This document shows positions 20,958 through 28,639 of a stretch of 64,000 nt of DNA, piece by piece. A program made the position numbers and the translations under genes. The number at the start of each line of letters is the position of its first letter. Within the stretch, counting starts at the first letter, position 1. The stretch comes from a virus: positions 118,720 to 182,719 of the IMG/VR virus record IMGVR_UViG_3300036768_001490; one strand, written 5' to 3'. Below the pieces are notes generated by a model. That model did no database searches, was not told where the DNA came from, and was given only the letters and a program-made list of their open reading frames with translations.

Positions 20958-21004
20958 GATCACCACCCACCTCTGGTCATGAATGGCCAGGGTGGGTGGT
21001 GATC
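20958..21004 (-). terminator. Second hairpin directly after the small lysine-rich gene
   Basis: A perfect 14-bp stem (20958-20971 with 20991-21004) lies 2 bp after the TAA of the gene at 21006-21164. It has no U-tract of its own but is followed within 10 bp by the long-stem terminator. It appears to have arrived with the inserted gene, since the homologous region at 23.4 kb lacks it. Confidence 0.6.
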
Positions 21005-21005
21005 G

Positions 21006-21164
21006 TTAGGAGGCGACAACGGTCTTGTACTTCCTGTACTTATTCTCCCTCTTTTTCATCCTCTTCCCTCTCCCCTCATTCCACAGATTCTTCTTCCTCT
21101 TCTTCTTCTTCTCATCATGGAGGACAACGATCTCGTCCTCCCAGAACCGGCTACTGATCTTCAT
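21006..21164 (-). CDS. Small lysine-rich basic protein
   Basis: 52 residues with an excellent SD (AAGGAGG) at 21164. After MKISSRFWEDEIVV the chain becomes extremely basic, with K-K-K-K-R-K-K-N and several further Lys/Arg runs. This suits a nucleic-acid-binding or membrane-active peptide. Base composition is visibly richer in A/T than the neighbours. It has its own hairpin terminator and interrupts a region otherwise homologous to 23.4 kb, so it is probably a recent insertion of an independent cassette (a moron in the phage sense). No homologue is recognised. Confidence 0.7.
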   Translation of the reverse strand: MKISSRFWEDEIVVLHDEKKKKRKKNLWNEGRGKRMKKRENKYRKYKTVVAS

Positions 21165-21321
21165 GGATCTTCCCTCCTTAAGGAACACTTGCTCACCGCC
21201 GTACCGCACGGCGGACTGAGCCAACACCCCGCACGAGCCCCCAAGGCCGGCAGGGTAGATAGCCAAAACTGATAGGGGATCCGACCCCAGCATATCTTAT
21301 GACGCGAAACAGAGTAGTTAT

Positions 21322-21423
21322 TTAGTCAGACGTGACGCCGTCCGGATCGCCGTCTTCCTCACCCTCCTCGTCTGTATCTCCTCCCTCGTCTTCTCCGACC
21401 GCCAGGCCAGCGCGCGACTTCAT
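21322..21423 (-). pseudogene. Remnant of the 3' end of the gene at 23450-24142
   Basis: A 33-codon frame whose residues 10-25 (GEDEGGDTDEEGEEDG) closely match the acidic C-terminus of the protein at 23450-24142 (GDDEGGDTDEEGEEGG), both followed by D-P-D, then T-S-D and the stop; the flanking GTAGTTATT is also shared. The start has no SD. It is a scar of the duplication that produced cluster I, although a short acidic peptide could still be made. The rest of the 21165-21460 gap shows nothing else I can support. Confidence 0.75.
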
Positions 21424-21460
21424 CACGCGCTGAGCATCCGCTCGTTCTCTAACGAAAAAC

Positions 21461-21494
21461 AGAAAATGCCGGACTTCGGAGTCCGGCATTTTCT
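21461..21494 (-). terminator. Terminator of the third MORN gene
   Basis: A perfect 15-bp stem (21461-21475 with 21480-21494) with a UCGG-type loop is followed on the minus strand by GTTTTTCG. Sequence and flanks are homologous to the terminator at 17907-17940. Confidence 0.88.
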
Positions 21495-21515
21495 GACAGA
21501 GAAGACTACTACTAT

Positions 21516-21582
21516 CTACCTCGGATCTCCTTCTGCGGTAGGCAGAGTTCTGACAAGTTTGCCCATCTTGTAGAACTCTACC
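21516..21582 (-). pseudogene. Frameshifted C-terminal tail of the third MORN gene
   Basis: Directly after the premature stop at 21583, another frame reads DNDGRVEFYKMGKLVRTL and ends in TAG at 21516. This is the normal MORN C-terminus of the family. A small deletion within the last repeat has shifted the frame, so the encoded protein ends R-N-G-T-E-V-G-Q-R-R instead. Confidence 0.8.
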
Positions 21583-23175
21583 CTACCGTCGTTGTCCAAC
21601 TTCAGTTCCGTTTCGGTATGTCCTCACCTTCCCAGTGCATGATACCCACCTTCCGTGGGGGAGTCCGTCGATGTAGCGCTCAACAGAGCCTCCGGGCGAC
21701 ACCCAGAGTCCATGCATCTTTCCCATCCTGTAGCACTTCTGCTCTTCAGGGTATGACCACCGTCCGTGCCACTCACCGTCGCGGTAGTGGCCGACGACGC
21801 CACGTCCCCATATCCAGCGTCCGTGCCGGAGGCCGCTTCTGTAGCGGCCAAAACTGTCCCCGAAGTTCTTCATCCAGCTTCCATGCCGCTTGCCGCCGCA
21901 AACGGCACCGAAGCTGAAGCTGGCGGCCACCGCAAGGAACCTCTTCCGCTTCCGTGCCTTGCGGACCTGGCAATCCGGGTAACGACCACGGACAGCCTCA
22001 AGGAGTTCGTCCGGAGACTCTGGCCGAAGGACGATTTCCCGGATCTCCAACTCCTCTGCGCTAAGGCAGAACTTTCCTTCTATCCTGACCCGGCCGCTGG
22101 TCAGGCAGTGAGCAACTACTATTTCCTGTCCCCCCTTGTCCAACTCCTCCCTGAAAGGGACTGCGCTGGGAAGATACCAGCAGGACCGCAATAATCTGGA
22201 CCTGAAGTAATTCTTCACTCCGCCGTTAACGGAGTCGGAGTGGCTCTTGGCAACCACGCGGTTGCCAGTGGTAGTAGTTATCGTTACATCATCATCGTCA
22301 TATATCGTGGGCGAAAGGGTTCCATCCCTTTCAACCAGGAAGATCCGGGTGCAACGTATCCTCCCACCGCTTTCCTCCATCCCAGGGGGGATAATAGTGT
22401 CATCATGAGAAGATCTACCACTACCGCCTGAAGGCGGCGGAGGGATAACATCCATCATCTCTCCGCACACGTATATCTCAGACCTGCCGTCTGGCCATAG
22501 CCAGACACCATGTTCCTTACCATAACGGTAGTGGCCGACAAGGCCACTCGGCCACTTCCAGCGTCCGTGACGGATGCCTTCGAAGTAGGTCTCCTGGCTC
22601 CCGTCAGGATGTTTCCAGCGTCCGTGCATCAGGCCGTAGCGGTAGTAGCCGATGCTGCCCTCGGAGAACACCCAGCGCCCATGCCGCGTAGTGCCGCCAT
22701 TCACTGTCATCCCGTAGGTGCCATTGTCCATGAGCACCATCATCCGATTACGCTCCATTGCCCTGCGGACCCGACAAGCCGGGTACCGCAGCCGTACAGC
22801 CTCCAGGAGTTCGTCCGTCACGTCGGGGTGAAGGACTATCTTCCTCACCTCCATCACCTCGGCCCGCAGACCAAGGTCTCCGACCCTGACCCGGCCCCAG
22901 GCCAGGCAGTGCATGACGGCATGGACTGGGTTCTCGGGCACCGCCTTGGGAAGGTACCAGACAGCATGAAACCCTGCCTCATCTCGCAATTCACCTCCGT
23001 CAGAGAACCGTTCTGTCACCATTCGGTGACTATCCCAACTGGTCCCCTGGTGTGGAGAGACCAGAGTTCCGTCCCAGCTCACCCGGCAAACGCGAGTGCA
23101 GCGAAGACGGCCATCCTTGGACCTCATTCCATCAGGGATTACAAGAGAGTCATAGTTGTTGTCCTTCTTGGCCAT
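21583..23175 (-). CDS. Double-module MORN-repeat protein with truncated C-terminus (cluster I)
   Basis: 530 residues from the ATG at 23175 (GGAGG upstream; earlier in-frame codons lie in the repeated leader). The architecture copies the gene at 17968: N-terminal domain, four MORN repeats, the diverged second domain (beginning I-P-P-G-M-E-E-S-G-G-R-I) and about four to five repeats. Sequence identity to the other double-module gene is high throughout, so they are recent duplicates. The last repeats are missing because of a frameshift near 21610. It may still be functional. Confidence 0.85.
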   Translation of the reverse strand: MAKKDNNYDSLVIPDGMRSKDGRLRCTRVCRVSWDGTLVSPHQGTSWDSHRMVTERFSDGGELRDEAGFHAVWYLPKAVPENPVHAVMHCLAWGRVRVGDLGLRAEVMEVRKIVLHPDVTDELLEAVRLRYPACRVRRAMERNRMMVLMDNGTYGMTVNGGTTRHGRWVFSEGSIGYYRYGLMHGRWKHPDGSQETYFEGIRHGRWKWPSGLVGHYRYGKEHGVWLWPDGRSEIYVCGEMMDVIPPPPSGGSGRSSHDDTIIPPGMEESGGRIRCTRIFLVERDGTLSPTIYDDDDVTITTTTGNRVVAKSHSDSVNGGVKNYFRSRLLRSCWYLPSAVPFREELDKGGQEIVVAHCLTSGRVRIEGKFCLSAEELEIREIVLRPESPDELLEAVRGRYPDCQVRKARKRKRFLAVAASFSFGAVCGGKRHGSWMKNFGDSFGRYRSGLRHGRWIWGRGVVGHYRDGEWHGRWSYPEEQKCYRMGKMHGLWVSPGGSVERYIDGLPHGRWVSCTGKVRTYRNGTEVGQRR

Positions 23176-23189
23176 AGTCCACCCACCTC

Positions 23190-23370
23190 CGCCGGGAAAG
23201 CAGCTGGCTTGATAGAATTTTGACCGGATTGCTACCACCACTCGTCCCAGCTGGACCATCTCCATGCTACCAGCCAGGAGCATGATAACAACCACGGCTC
23301 CGCCGTGGTGCCTGCCATAAAAACACCACCAGGAAGATCAGCCCTACCACGAGTGGATCTTCCTGGTGGC
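23190..23370 (-). repeat. MORN leader repeat, copy 3
   Basis: The third copy of the intergenic leader: stem 23326-23339 with 23356-23369, U-run, second hairpin 23291-23309, and the relic GGTCAAAATTCTATCAAGCC next to the start. One extra T relative to copy 1 destroys the relic reading frame, which supports its being non-coding. Confidence 0.8.
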
Positions 23371-23398
23371 GGTTGAACGATAAAAAGATAGCACTTCT

Positions 23399-23433
23399 CT
23401 GCGTCCAGGGATCGTACGATTCCCTGGACGCAG
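23399..23433 (-). terminator. Terminator after the gene ending at 23450
   Basis: A perfect 13-bp stem (23399-23411 with 23421-23433) is followed on the minus strand by GTGCTATCTTTTTA. It separates the accessory block from MORN cluster I. Confidence 0.88.
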
Positions 23434-23449
23434 ATGTTGTTAAGCGTAG

Positions 23450-24142
23450 TTATTGGTCAGACGTGTCGATGTCCGGGTCGCCGCCTTCCTCACCCTCCTC
23501 GTCTGTATCGCCTCCCTCGTCGTCCCCGACCAGGGTGACGCCGCCCGGCGAGGGAACAGGAGGCGTCCCCTGCCCCTCCAGACGAGAAGTGACGATCCTC
23601 GTGTCCGACAACTCCGGCGGACCCAGGAAGCCGTCTTCCTGCACGCCCAGCGTGTCCAGCACGTCCTGCAAGGGCACGGCCCGGATCGGACCGCCCTCGT
23701 ACAGGGGGACCGTGATGGCCCTGACACCGTCTGGCAAGGCCAGGTAACGCTGGGGCCCCCGCGTGAAGGGCAAAGGGATGCCAAAGAAGGCCCAGGCAAC
23801 CACGTCCTCCCCCTCCAGCTGGCCCAGGCGACGGACCAGGTCTTCCAGAGAGTGGAACTGGCGCAGCAACGGCCAGTCGCCGTCCGGTGCCTCCACCAGG
23901 CAGGGGCGGGCCAGCCGCGCGTCCGCCTGCTGGTAAGAGGGCGGCGAGGCAGCCATCCCGTCCAGGGCCTCCCGCGCGGCGCGCGTCAGACCCGCGCGCA
24001 GGGAAAGGAACTCCGCCTCATGCGCGTCCTGGACCGGGGCCGGAACAGGCAGCCGGGAAGTCGGCTCCAGGGCCTTCCGCGCCGCCCGGCTCAGACCACT
24101 CGCCCATTCCGACCATGCCGGCGGCGGAACTTCCTTCCTCAT
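23450..24142 (-). CDS. Unknown protein with acidic C-terminal tail
   Basis: 230 residues, SD GGAGGAGG. The N-terminus has an internal repeat (S-G-L-S-R-A-A-R-K-A-L-E and A-G-L-T-R-A-A-R-E-A-L-D). The middle is a mixed domain with V-V-A-W-A-F-F-G-I-P-L-P. The last 30 residues are Asp/Glu/Gly-rich. Its first 125 bp overlap, in another frame, the end of the gene at 24018-24449. A decayed copy of its 3' end lies at 21322-21423. I do not recognise a function. Confidence 0.75.
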   Translation of the reverse strand: MRKEVPPPAWSEWASGLSRAARKALEPTSRLPVPAPVQDAHEAEFLSLRAGLTRAAREALDGMAASPPSYQQADARLARPCLVEAPDGDWPLLRQFHSLEDLVRRLGQLEGEDVVAWAFFGIPLPFTRGPQRYLALPDGVRAITVPLYEGGPIRAVPLQDVLDTLGVQEDGFLGPPELSDTRIVTSRLEGQGTPPVPSPGGVTLVGDDEGGDTDEEGEEGGDPDIDTSDQ

Positions 24143-24449
24143 CGTCCTCCTCCTCTTCGTCCTCCCCTTCGTCTGCTGCCGCTGCTGCTGCTGCTGCCAC
24201 CCTCGGAGCGACGGCGCTTGCCTGAACCTTTCTCTTCCTTACCCGGCCCGTAGCGGGCGACAGCACCAGGGTGAACAGGTCCGTGGTGGCGCCACTCTCG
24301 TCCGTCACGCAGCCGTAGGCCAGCACCGGCCAGGAGGCACGGTCAGCAAACAGGGGCACCAGCTCGATGCCGCTGACATGGCCCTCACTGTCCGTTGCCA
24401 GGTGGAACTCCGCCGTCGGACTGATCTCTAGCCGGAGCCTCACGTCCAT
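24018..24449 (-). CDS. Unknown protein with Ala-rich and acidic tail, overlapping both neighbours
   Basis: 143 residues. An AAGGAGG abuts the ATG at 24449; the GTG six bases further in may be the true start. The N-terminal ~80 residues look like a beta-rich domain (L-R-L-E-I-S-P-T-A-E-F, then F-T-L-V-L-S-P). They are followed by a run of Ala, an Asp/Glu run and a Gly/Pro tail. It overlaps the upstream gene by about 65 bp and the downstream gene by 125 bp, unusual for this compact but tidy genome. The tail may be partly fortuitous reading. Confidence 0.6.
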   Translation of the reverse strand: MDVRLRLEISPTAEFHLATDSEGHVSGIELVPLFADRASWPVLAYGCVTDESGATTDLFTLVLSPATGRVRKRKVQASAVAPRVAAAAAAAADEGEDEEEEDDEEGSSAAGMVGMGEWSEPGGAEGPGADFPAACSGPGPGRA

Positions 24450-25128
24450 CCTCCTTCTGCCGCGCCAGCCGGTAGTCGCGCCGCGCAATGCACGGATTGT
24501 CGCCGGCGAACAGGGCCCGCGCCGACGCCCGGATCTCGCCGTCCGCCTCCAACCGGACCAGCCGGGGCAGTTCCGCCGGCGACCGGCCCGTCTGGCGGAA
24601 TGCGACGCGGCCAGCGCTACCGTTGATACCAAAAGCGTATATGTCCAACCAGGGTAAACCGTCGTGGTAGACGCCCTTCCTCTCCAGGGCCAGAGGATCG
24701 ACCACGGACAGCTTCTGCTCGCCGTAGCACAGGATGACCCGGTTCCGCGACAGGGCCAGCGTCAACGAAATCAGGAACGTGCTAAGTGGCTCGTAGTCGG
24801 CGGGACGGCAGGCCCACAGAACATGGTTCCAGTCAGCGTCCCCGTCCGGCAGCTCCAGGCCGCGAAAGATGGGATGGGCGAAGCGGCGGTGGTACAGCGG
24901 CACTTCCCGGCCCAGCTCCCGCATCAGGTCGATGAGGATTGCGTCGGCGAAGCAGCCGTAAAGATAAAGCACGGCCGGCGTGAAGAAAGTATACTCCGCC
25001 GTCATGGCCAGCAGGGACTCGGCCTGGCCAACCTGCAGCGGCAGCTTGCGGACGATGCCGCGCGCGTCCACGACTGGGCCCGTCCTGTGTCCTGTCCCCG
25101 CCGGCGGGGGACCGTCCCATCCAGACAT
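24385..25128 (-). CDS. Unknown 247-residue phage protein
   Basis: The ATG is 15 bp after the upstream stop, with a weak AGAGG. The core (residues ~35-215) is a mixed alpha/beta domain with hydrophobic segments such as T-F-F-T-P-A-V-L-Y-L-Y-G and L-S-T-F-L-I-S-L-T-L-A-L. There are no recognisable catalytic motifs. It belongs to a run of overlapping genes (24.0-26.9 kb) that are probably one operon. Confidence 0.72.
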   Translation of the reverse strand: MSGWDGPPPAGTGHRTGPVVDARGIVRKLPLQVGQAESLLAMTAEYTFFTPAVLYLYGCFADAILIDLMRELGREVPLYHRRFAHPIFRGLELPDGDADWNHVLWACRPADYEPLSTFLISLTLALSRNRVILCYGEQKLSVVDPLALERKGVYHDGLPWLDIYAFGINGSAGRVAFRQTGRSPAELPRLVRLEADGEIRASARALFAGDNPCIARRDYRLARQKEDGREAPARDQSDGGVPPGNGQ

Positions 25129-25143
25129 ACCCGGCTCGACCTC

Positions 25144-25812
25144 TTACTCACTCAGGAACCCCAGCTGGGCCGCCAACTCCAGGGACAGCCTGGCGTCCCG
25201 TTCGGGCTGGACGTGCGGCCCATGCCAGCCGTCCAACAGAGCGTCCCACTTGGCCGCGTCCTCCGGGTCCAAGGGACGGCGGCACTTGAGAACGACCGGC
25301 AAGGTCAAGCTCTTCTCAAAGTCCCTGGGCAGGACCGCCTCCAGGATGTCCCGGTGGTCGCTGTTACCATACCACATCCTCGGCGGGCACGGCTTGCCGA
25401 CACGGGGCAAGCTGCACTCGATGCCCAGCATCTTGAGGAACAGCCGAGGGTTGAACCCGATGAAAACAACGGTCGGCCGCCGGACGTCGTGCGTGTCCCA
25501 GGTCCAGGCATCCGGATAGGCGCTCAGCAGGTAGTCCCGCACCCGCACGCTCACCGGGGGCTTGCTGCCGTCCGCCGCGTGCAGGTACTGGAGCGGCCGC
25601 CGGTTCTTCCCGTCGATCAGGAACACCTCGTCGAAGGTGCCCGTGTAGGGCTGGTCCCTGGCCACGGCGGCAAAGTGGGCCTGCTTCTTCTCCAGGTCAG
25701 CCCGTATCAGTTCCGGGTCGCGCAGGTTCCTCGACGGCTCGAACGCGGGCGTCAGTTCCTGCAGATTGTCCACGGGGCGAGTACGGAACCCGACAAAGAC
25801 CTTCAGCGTCAT
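25144..25812 (-). CDS. Unknown phage protein coupled to an ATPase-like gene
   Basis: 222 residues. The ATG at 25812 overlaps the upstream stop (ATGA) and follows GGGAAGG. It contains F-D-E-V-F-L-I-D-G, a T-V-V-F-I-G-F-N-P-R-L-F-L-K segment and P-P-R-M-W-Y-G-N-S-D-H-R. These are coherent alpha/beta blocks, but I cannot name the family. Coupled translation suggests that it works with the 368-residue protein upstream. Confidence 0.72.
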   Translation of the reverse strand: MTLKVFVGFRTRPVDNLQELTPAFEPSRNLRDPELIRADLEKKQAHFAAVARDQPYTGTFDEVFLIDGKNRRPLQYLHAADGSKPPVSVRVRDYLLSAYPDAWTWDTHDVRRPTVVFIGFNPRLFLKMLGIECSLPRVGKPCPPRMWYGNSDHRDILEAVLPRDFEKSLTLPVVLKCRRPLDPEDAAKWDALLDGWHGPHVQPERDARLSLELAAQLGFLSE

Positions 25813-26915
25813 TCCACCTTCCCTCCCGGCAGGATGACCTTCCTGCCGTACGAGCGCAAGGACTCCTCGTCCACGTCCAGGGTGGCCGAGTTTCCTACCA
25901 GCACGCGACACTGGCCCTTCTCCGGGCGGAGCACATGCACGGGCCGCAGATAAGTGAAGGTGCGCAGCTGCTCATATTCCGGCGCAGTGATGTCTACCGG
26001 GCCGTCGTCTTCCAGCAAGACCCCTCCCACCAGGGCAGCGCCCACCTCGTCGCACCAGCGGCGCACGTGGCGGTGGGCATCGCCCGCGCGCGCCGGGCCG
26101 GGCCGGCCAACAAAGCCCGTGGTGTTGGCCCAGGCCAGGTCGTCCACAACCACCAGGTCCGGCGGCGACGTCAGCTGGTCCTCCAGGTGCTCGGCCAGGG
26201 ACCGCTCCAACTGACGCCAGGAATTGGCAAATCCGTGCCAGGCCGTGCCGCCAACCCGCACCAGCCGGTCCCGCGCTCCGTCCCGCCCCGGCGCCGTAGT
26301 CAGAAAGCGGACCACCCAGCACGGCGGCCCATGGGTCGCGGACAGCACATGGTTGCACAGGCGGTCCAGCAGCCACAGGACCGCAGGGCGGTAGCCTACC
26401 AGCACCAGGCTGCGCTCCCGCGCCAGCGTGGGACCGTCCGCGCCCAGCGAGTGGGAAAAGCCGATGTCCAGCGGCCGGGCCCGCCTCTCCTTCTCCTGCC
26501 GCTGCTGCTCCGCCCGCGCCTCTTCCTCCTCGGCCGCAGCGTGCTGGTCGATGACGTCCGCCAGCCACGGCAGGACAGAGCGGAACATGGATTGCCACCA
26601 GTCATGCTCCGTGAACGGCTTGCTGGCCTCCCACATGGCGTACTGGATCAGGAAGTCCTCGACCAGGGGCATGGGCTCGCCCCGTTCCTCGTAGCCGGAA
26701 CGCAGCCCGTCGCACAGCCGTTGTAGCTCCCGGTAAGCGATGGCATATCCCTGTCTCATGCTGACCAGGGCTGCCGTCAGGGAACGCCATTCGGGCCGTT
26801 GCATCAGTTCCGCCGCCAGCCGGCCAGCGGCCTGGATGGACCGCTGGTCCGGACTCAGACCAGAGGAAGAATCCGTGCCGGACGCTTCCGCCTGCTCCGT
26901 GACTGCCTCGTCCAT
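25809..26915 (-). CDS. RecA/KaiC-fold-like protein lacking a P-loop
   Basis: 368 residues from the ATG at 26915 (GGGGAGG). An N-terminal helical region with an Ala/Glu/Arg coiled-coil stretch (~125-150) is followed by an alpha/beta domain. S-L-V-L-V-G-Y-R-P-A-V-L-W-L-L occupies the place of a Walker A strand-helix but lacks G-K-T. P-D-L-V-V-V-D-D-L-A-W looks like Walker B. This suggests a degenerate RecA-type ATPase fold, possibly a regulatory partner. The fold assignment is tentative. A conserved 17-bp A/T box lies just upstream. Confidence 0.6.
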   Translation of the reverse strand: MDEAVTEQAEASGTDSSSGLSPDQRSIQAAGRLAAELMQRPEWRSLTAALVSMRQGYAIAYRELQRLCDGLRSGYEERGEPMPLVEDFLIQYAMWEASKPFTEHDWWQSMFRSVLPWLADVIDQHAAAEEEEARAEQQRQEKERRARPLDIGFSHSLGADGPTLARERSLVLVGYRPAVLWLLDRLCNHVLSATHGPPCWVVRFLTTAPGRDGARDRLVRVGGTAWHGFANSWRQLERSLAEHLEDQLTSPPDLVVVDDLAWANTTGFVGRPGPARAGDAHRHVRRWCDEVGAALVGGVLLEDDGPVDITAPEYEQLRTFTYLRPVHVLRPEKGQCRVLVGNSATLDVDEESLRSYGRKVILPGGKVE

Positions 26916-26933
26916 GTCGTCCTCCCCGGAAAC

Positions 26934-26950
26934 CAAAATCCGTTTTTTAG
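26934..26950 (-). promoter_or_regulatory. Recurrent A/T-rich 17-bp box upstream of a start
   Basis: CAAAATCCGTTTTTTAG (plus strand) ends 20 bp upstream of the ATG at 26915. Three other copies with the pattern Y-AAAA-NN-CG-TTTTTT occur in the window, two of them also just upstream of minus-strand starts. In such a GC-rich genome it stands out as a candidate promoter or operator. Confidence 0.45.
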
Positions 26951-27005
26951 GTCCAGCAGCACCCCAACCGCTGGAACAGCACGTTCCGGCACTTTCTTTT
27001 AGCTA

Positions 27006-27644
27006 TCAGCAGCTACGCTTCTCGCGCTGGCGGCGGACGTACTCCGCCAGCAGCAGGGCCTCGGCCCGACCGTGGTCCTTCTTGCGCATAAGGCCCGCGC
27101 TGGGAAAGAGGGACATGGCCTTGAGCCGGCTCGCCTCCTTGTCCTTGCCCAGCAGGCCCAGGCTGCGCTTCCACACGTTCGGCCGCACGTCCTCGACGGC
27201 GTAACCCTTGGCGTACAAAAACAGGGGCCACAGGCCCCAGGAGCGGTTCAGCACCGCCTCGGCATAGCGCCGACCGGGGCCCAGACTGCGCGGCACCTCC
27301 TCCAGCCCCACCGCCACGACCCTGGAGCGGGCCGGCTCCAGGGCCTGGAAAATGTCGCAAATGAGGCCGAAGTTGTACATGGTCGTCGAGCCATGGACCG
27401 TCCGCGTCTTGTGGCCCGTCTCCGCCTGCTCCTGGGCGCTGACGGCCCGGGAGCGCCGGACAGAAACCACGATGACAGGGATGTCCACCACGGCGCAGCT
27501 GTTCCCGCACAGGAAGCCGATGGCCCCCTGGGCGCCCGGGTCGATGCCGATGTAGACGCCGGCGCCGTCCGTCCTGGCCTGCACCTCCTCCACGAAATGT
27601 CGGACCACTTCCTCCGGCCCCGCCGCTACCTTACCGTCCGTCAT
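27006..27644 (-). CDS. RuvC-like Holliday junction resolvase
   Basis: 212 residues, SD GGAGGAGAAAGG. It has an RNase H-fold nuclease pattern: V-Y-I-G-I-D-P-G-A-Q-G-A-I-G (D35), V-A-V-G-L-E-E-V-P (second acidic strand), and C-terminal K-K-D-H-G-R-A-E-A-L-L-L-A-E-Y with the His/Asp and Glu expected of RuvC-type enzymes. It would cut four-way junctions formed during phage recombination and before packaging. It precedes the exonuclease gene in coordinate order and probably shares its transcript. Confidence 0.85.
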   Translation of the reverse strand: MTDGKVAAGPEEVVRHFVEEVQARTDGAGVYIGIDPGAQGAIGFLCGNSCAVVDIPVIVVSVRRSRAVSAQEQAETGHKTRTVHGSTTMYNFGLICDIFQALEPARSRVVAVGLEEVPRSLGPGRRYAEAVLNRSWGLWPLFLYAKGYAVEDVRPNVWKRSLGLLGKDKEASRLKAMSLFPSAGLMRKKDHGRAEALLLAEYVRRQREKRSC

Positions 27645-27712
27645 GTCCTTTCTCCTCCACCTAGACCAGGCACACTGCTAGAGACGATACCTACCCAGAA
27701 AGACAGGCACGG

Positions 27713-28639
27713 CTAGCTGTTCCGCTGTCCACGCAACCGGGACGGGAGCCCTCCGGCCACCGGGGGAGAGTCCGCGCCGGGTTCCTCTCCCTCCATGCCG
27801 CCGTCCAGGGATTCCGGCAGTGGTCCCGCCACGGCCGTTGCCGGCAAGGGCAAGGGGGCGCCAGGCAGAAGGAGCGCCCGGTACTCTTCCATCAGCAGCC
27901 GGCAGCACAGCGCGTCGGTCAGGGCACTGTGCATCTCCTGCCGCGCGATGCCATGCTTCTCCCCGAAGCGGTACTTCTGGTAGCAGTGCCGGTCCAGGTT
28001 GGAACGCACGCCAGGCGAGCGCGCCTGCTGCACCCTCTGGAAGTAACTCCGCAGCGTGTCCCCCGGCAACGGATGCACCCTCCTGTCACCAACCAGCTGG
28101 TTCGCCTTCTCGATGGCCGCCGTGTCGAAGAAGCCGTTGTCGTCATAGCGGAAGCCGTCCGCGATGCAGAAGCCGGCAAAATTGCCGTCCAGCATCTGCT
28201 CGTCGAAGGACGCATGGTGCGCTACGAAGGGAATGCCGGCTTCCCGCACGCGGGCGAGCACGTCCCGGATAAAGGACAGGGCCTCCTCGGGACGGCGTCC
28301 CTCCGCCTGCATCCGCTCGTACGACATGGAGAAGGTTCCGCCCGCCAGCTCTATCTGCCGCTGCGCCGTCTTCAGCCTGCCGCGCAGCCAGTCATCCGGG
28401 ACGGTCTTGTGCCGGGTCCAGTCCAGGACCAGCGTGACCTGCTCCTGGACCTCGCCGTCGCGCACCAGGCAATGGCCCCATTCCGTGATGACGTCCAGGC
28501 CCGGGTCGAGGCCGGTCGTCTCCACGTCAATGGCGCAGTAATCCACCGGCCAGCTGCCGCCGTACAGGGCGCGGAACCACTCCGGCCAGTAGTTGACGAT
28601 GCAGTCAGGCAGGCCCGTGACGCCGTCAGGTGTCTTCAT
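27713..28639 (-). CDS. DEDDh 3'-5' exonuclease (DnaQ-like)
   Basis: 308 residues. The start at 28639 lies within the end of the previous gene and has no clear SD, suggesting coupled translation. All motifs are present: Exo I A-I-D-V-E-T-T-G-L-D (D38, E40), Exo II V-A-H-H-A-S-F-D-E-Q, and Exo III H-S-A-L-T-D-A with His and Asp. It would degrade or proofread 3' ends. Since the polymerase in this genome has its own exonuclease domain, this protein probably works in recombination, repair or host DNA degradation. The C-terminal tail is Pro/Gly-rich. Confidence 0.87.
   Translation of the reverse strand: MKTPDGVTGLPDCIVNYWPEWFRALYGGSWPVDYCAIDVETTGLDPGLDVITEWGHCLVRDGEVQEQVTLVLDWTRHKTVPDDWLRGRLKTAQRQIELAGGTFSMSYERMQAEGRRPEEALSFIRDVLARVREAGIPFVAHHASFDEQMLDGNFAGFCIADGFRYDDNGFFDTAAIEKANQLVGDRRVHPLPGDTLRSYFQRVQQARSPGVRSNLDRHCYQKYRFGEKHGIARQEMHSALTDALCCRLLMEEYRALLLPGAPLPLPATAVAGPLPESLDGGMEGEEPGADSPPVAGGLPSRLRGQRNS

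Noticed and set aside
19738-20966. Short minus-strand frames within the repeated leaders, conserved between copies
   Set aside because: Conservation is at DNA level, frames differ between copies after the first part, and hairpins explain the similarity better.
19868-23370. Regularly recurring hairpins that could suggest a CRISPR-like array
   Set aside because: The copies are about 1-2.5 kb apart, belong to whole duplicated leaders, and there are no spacers or cas genes.
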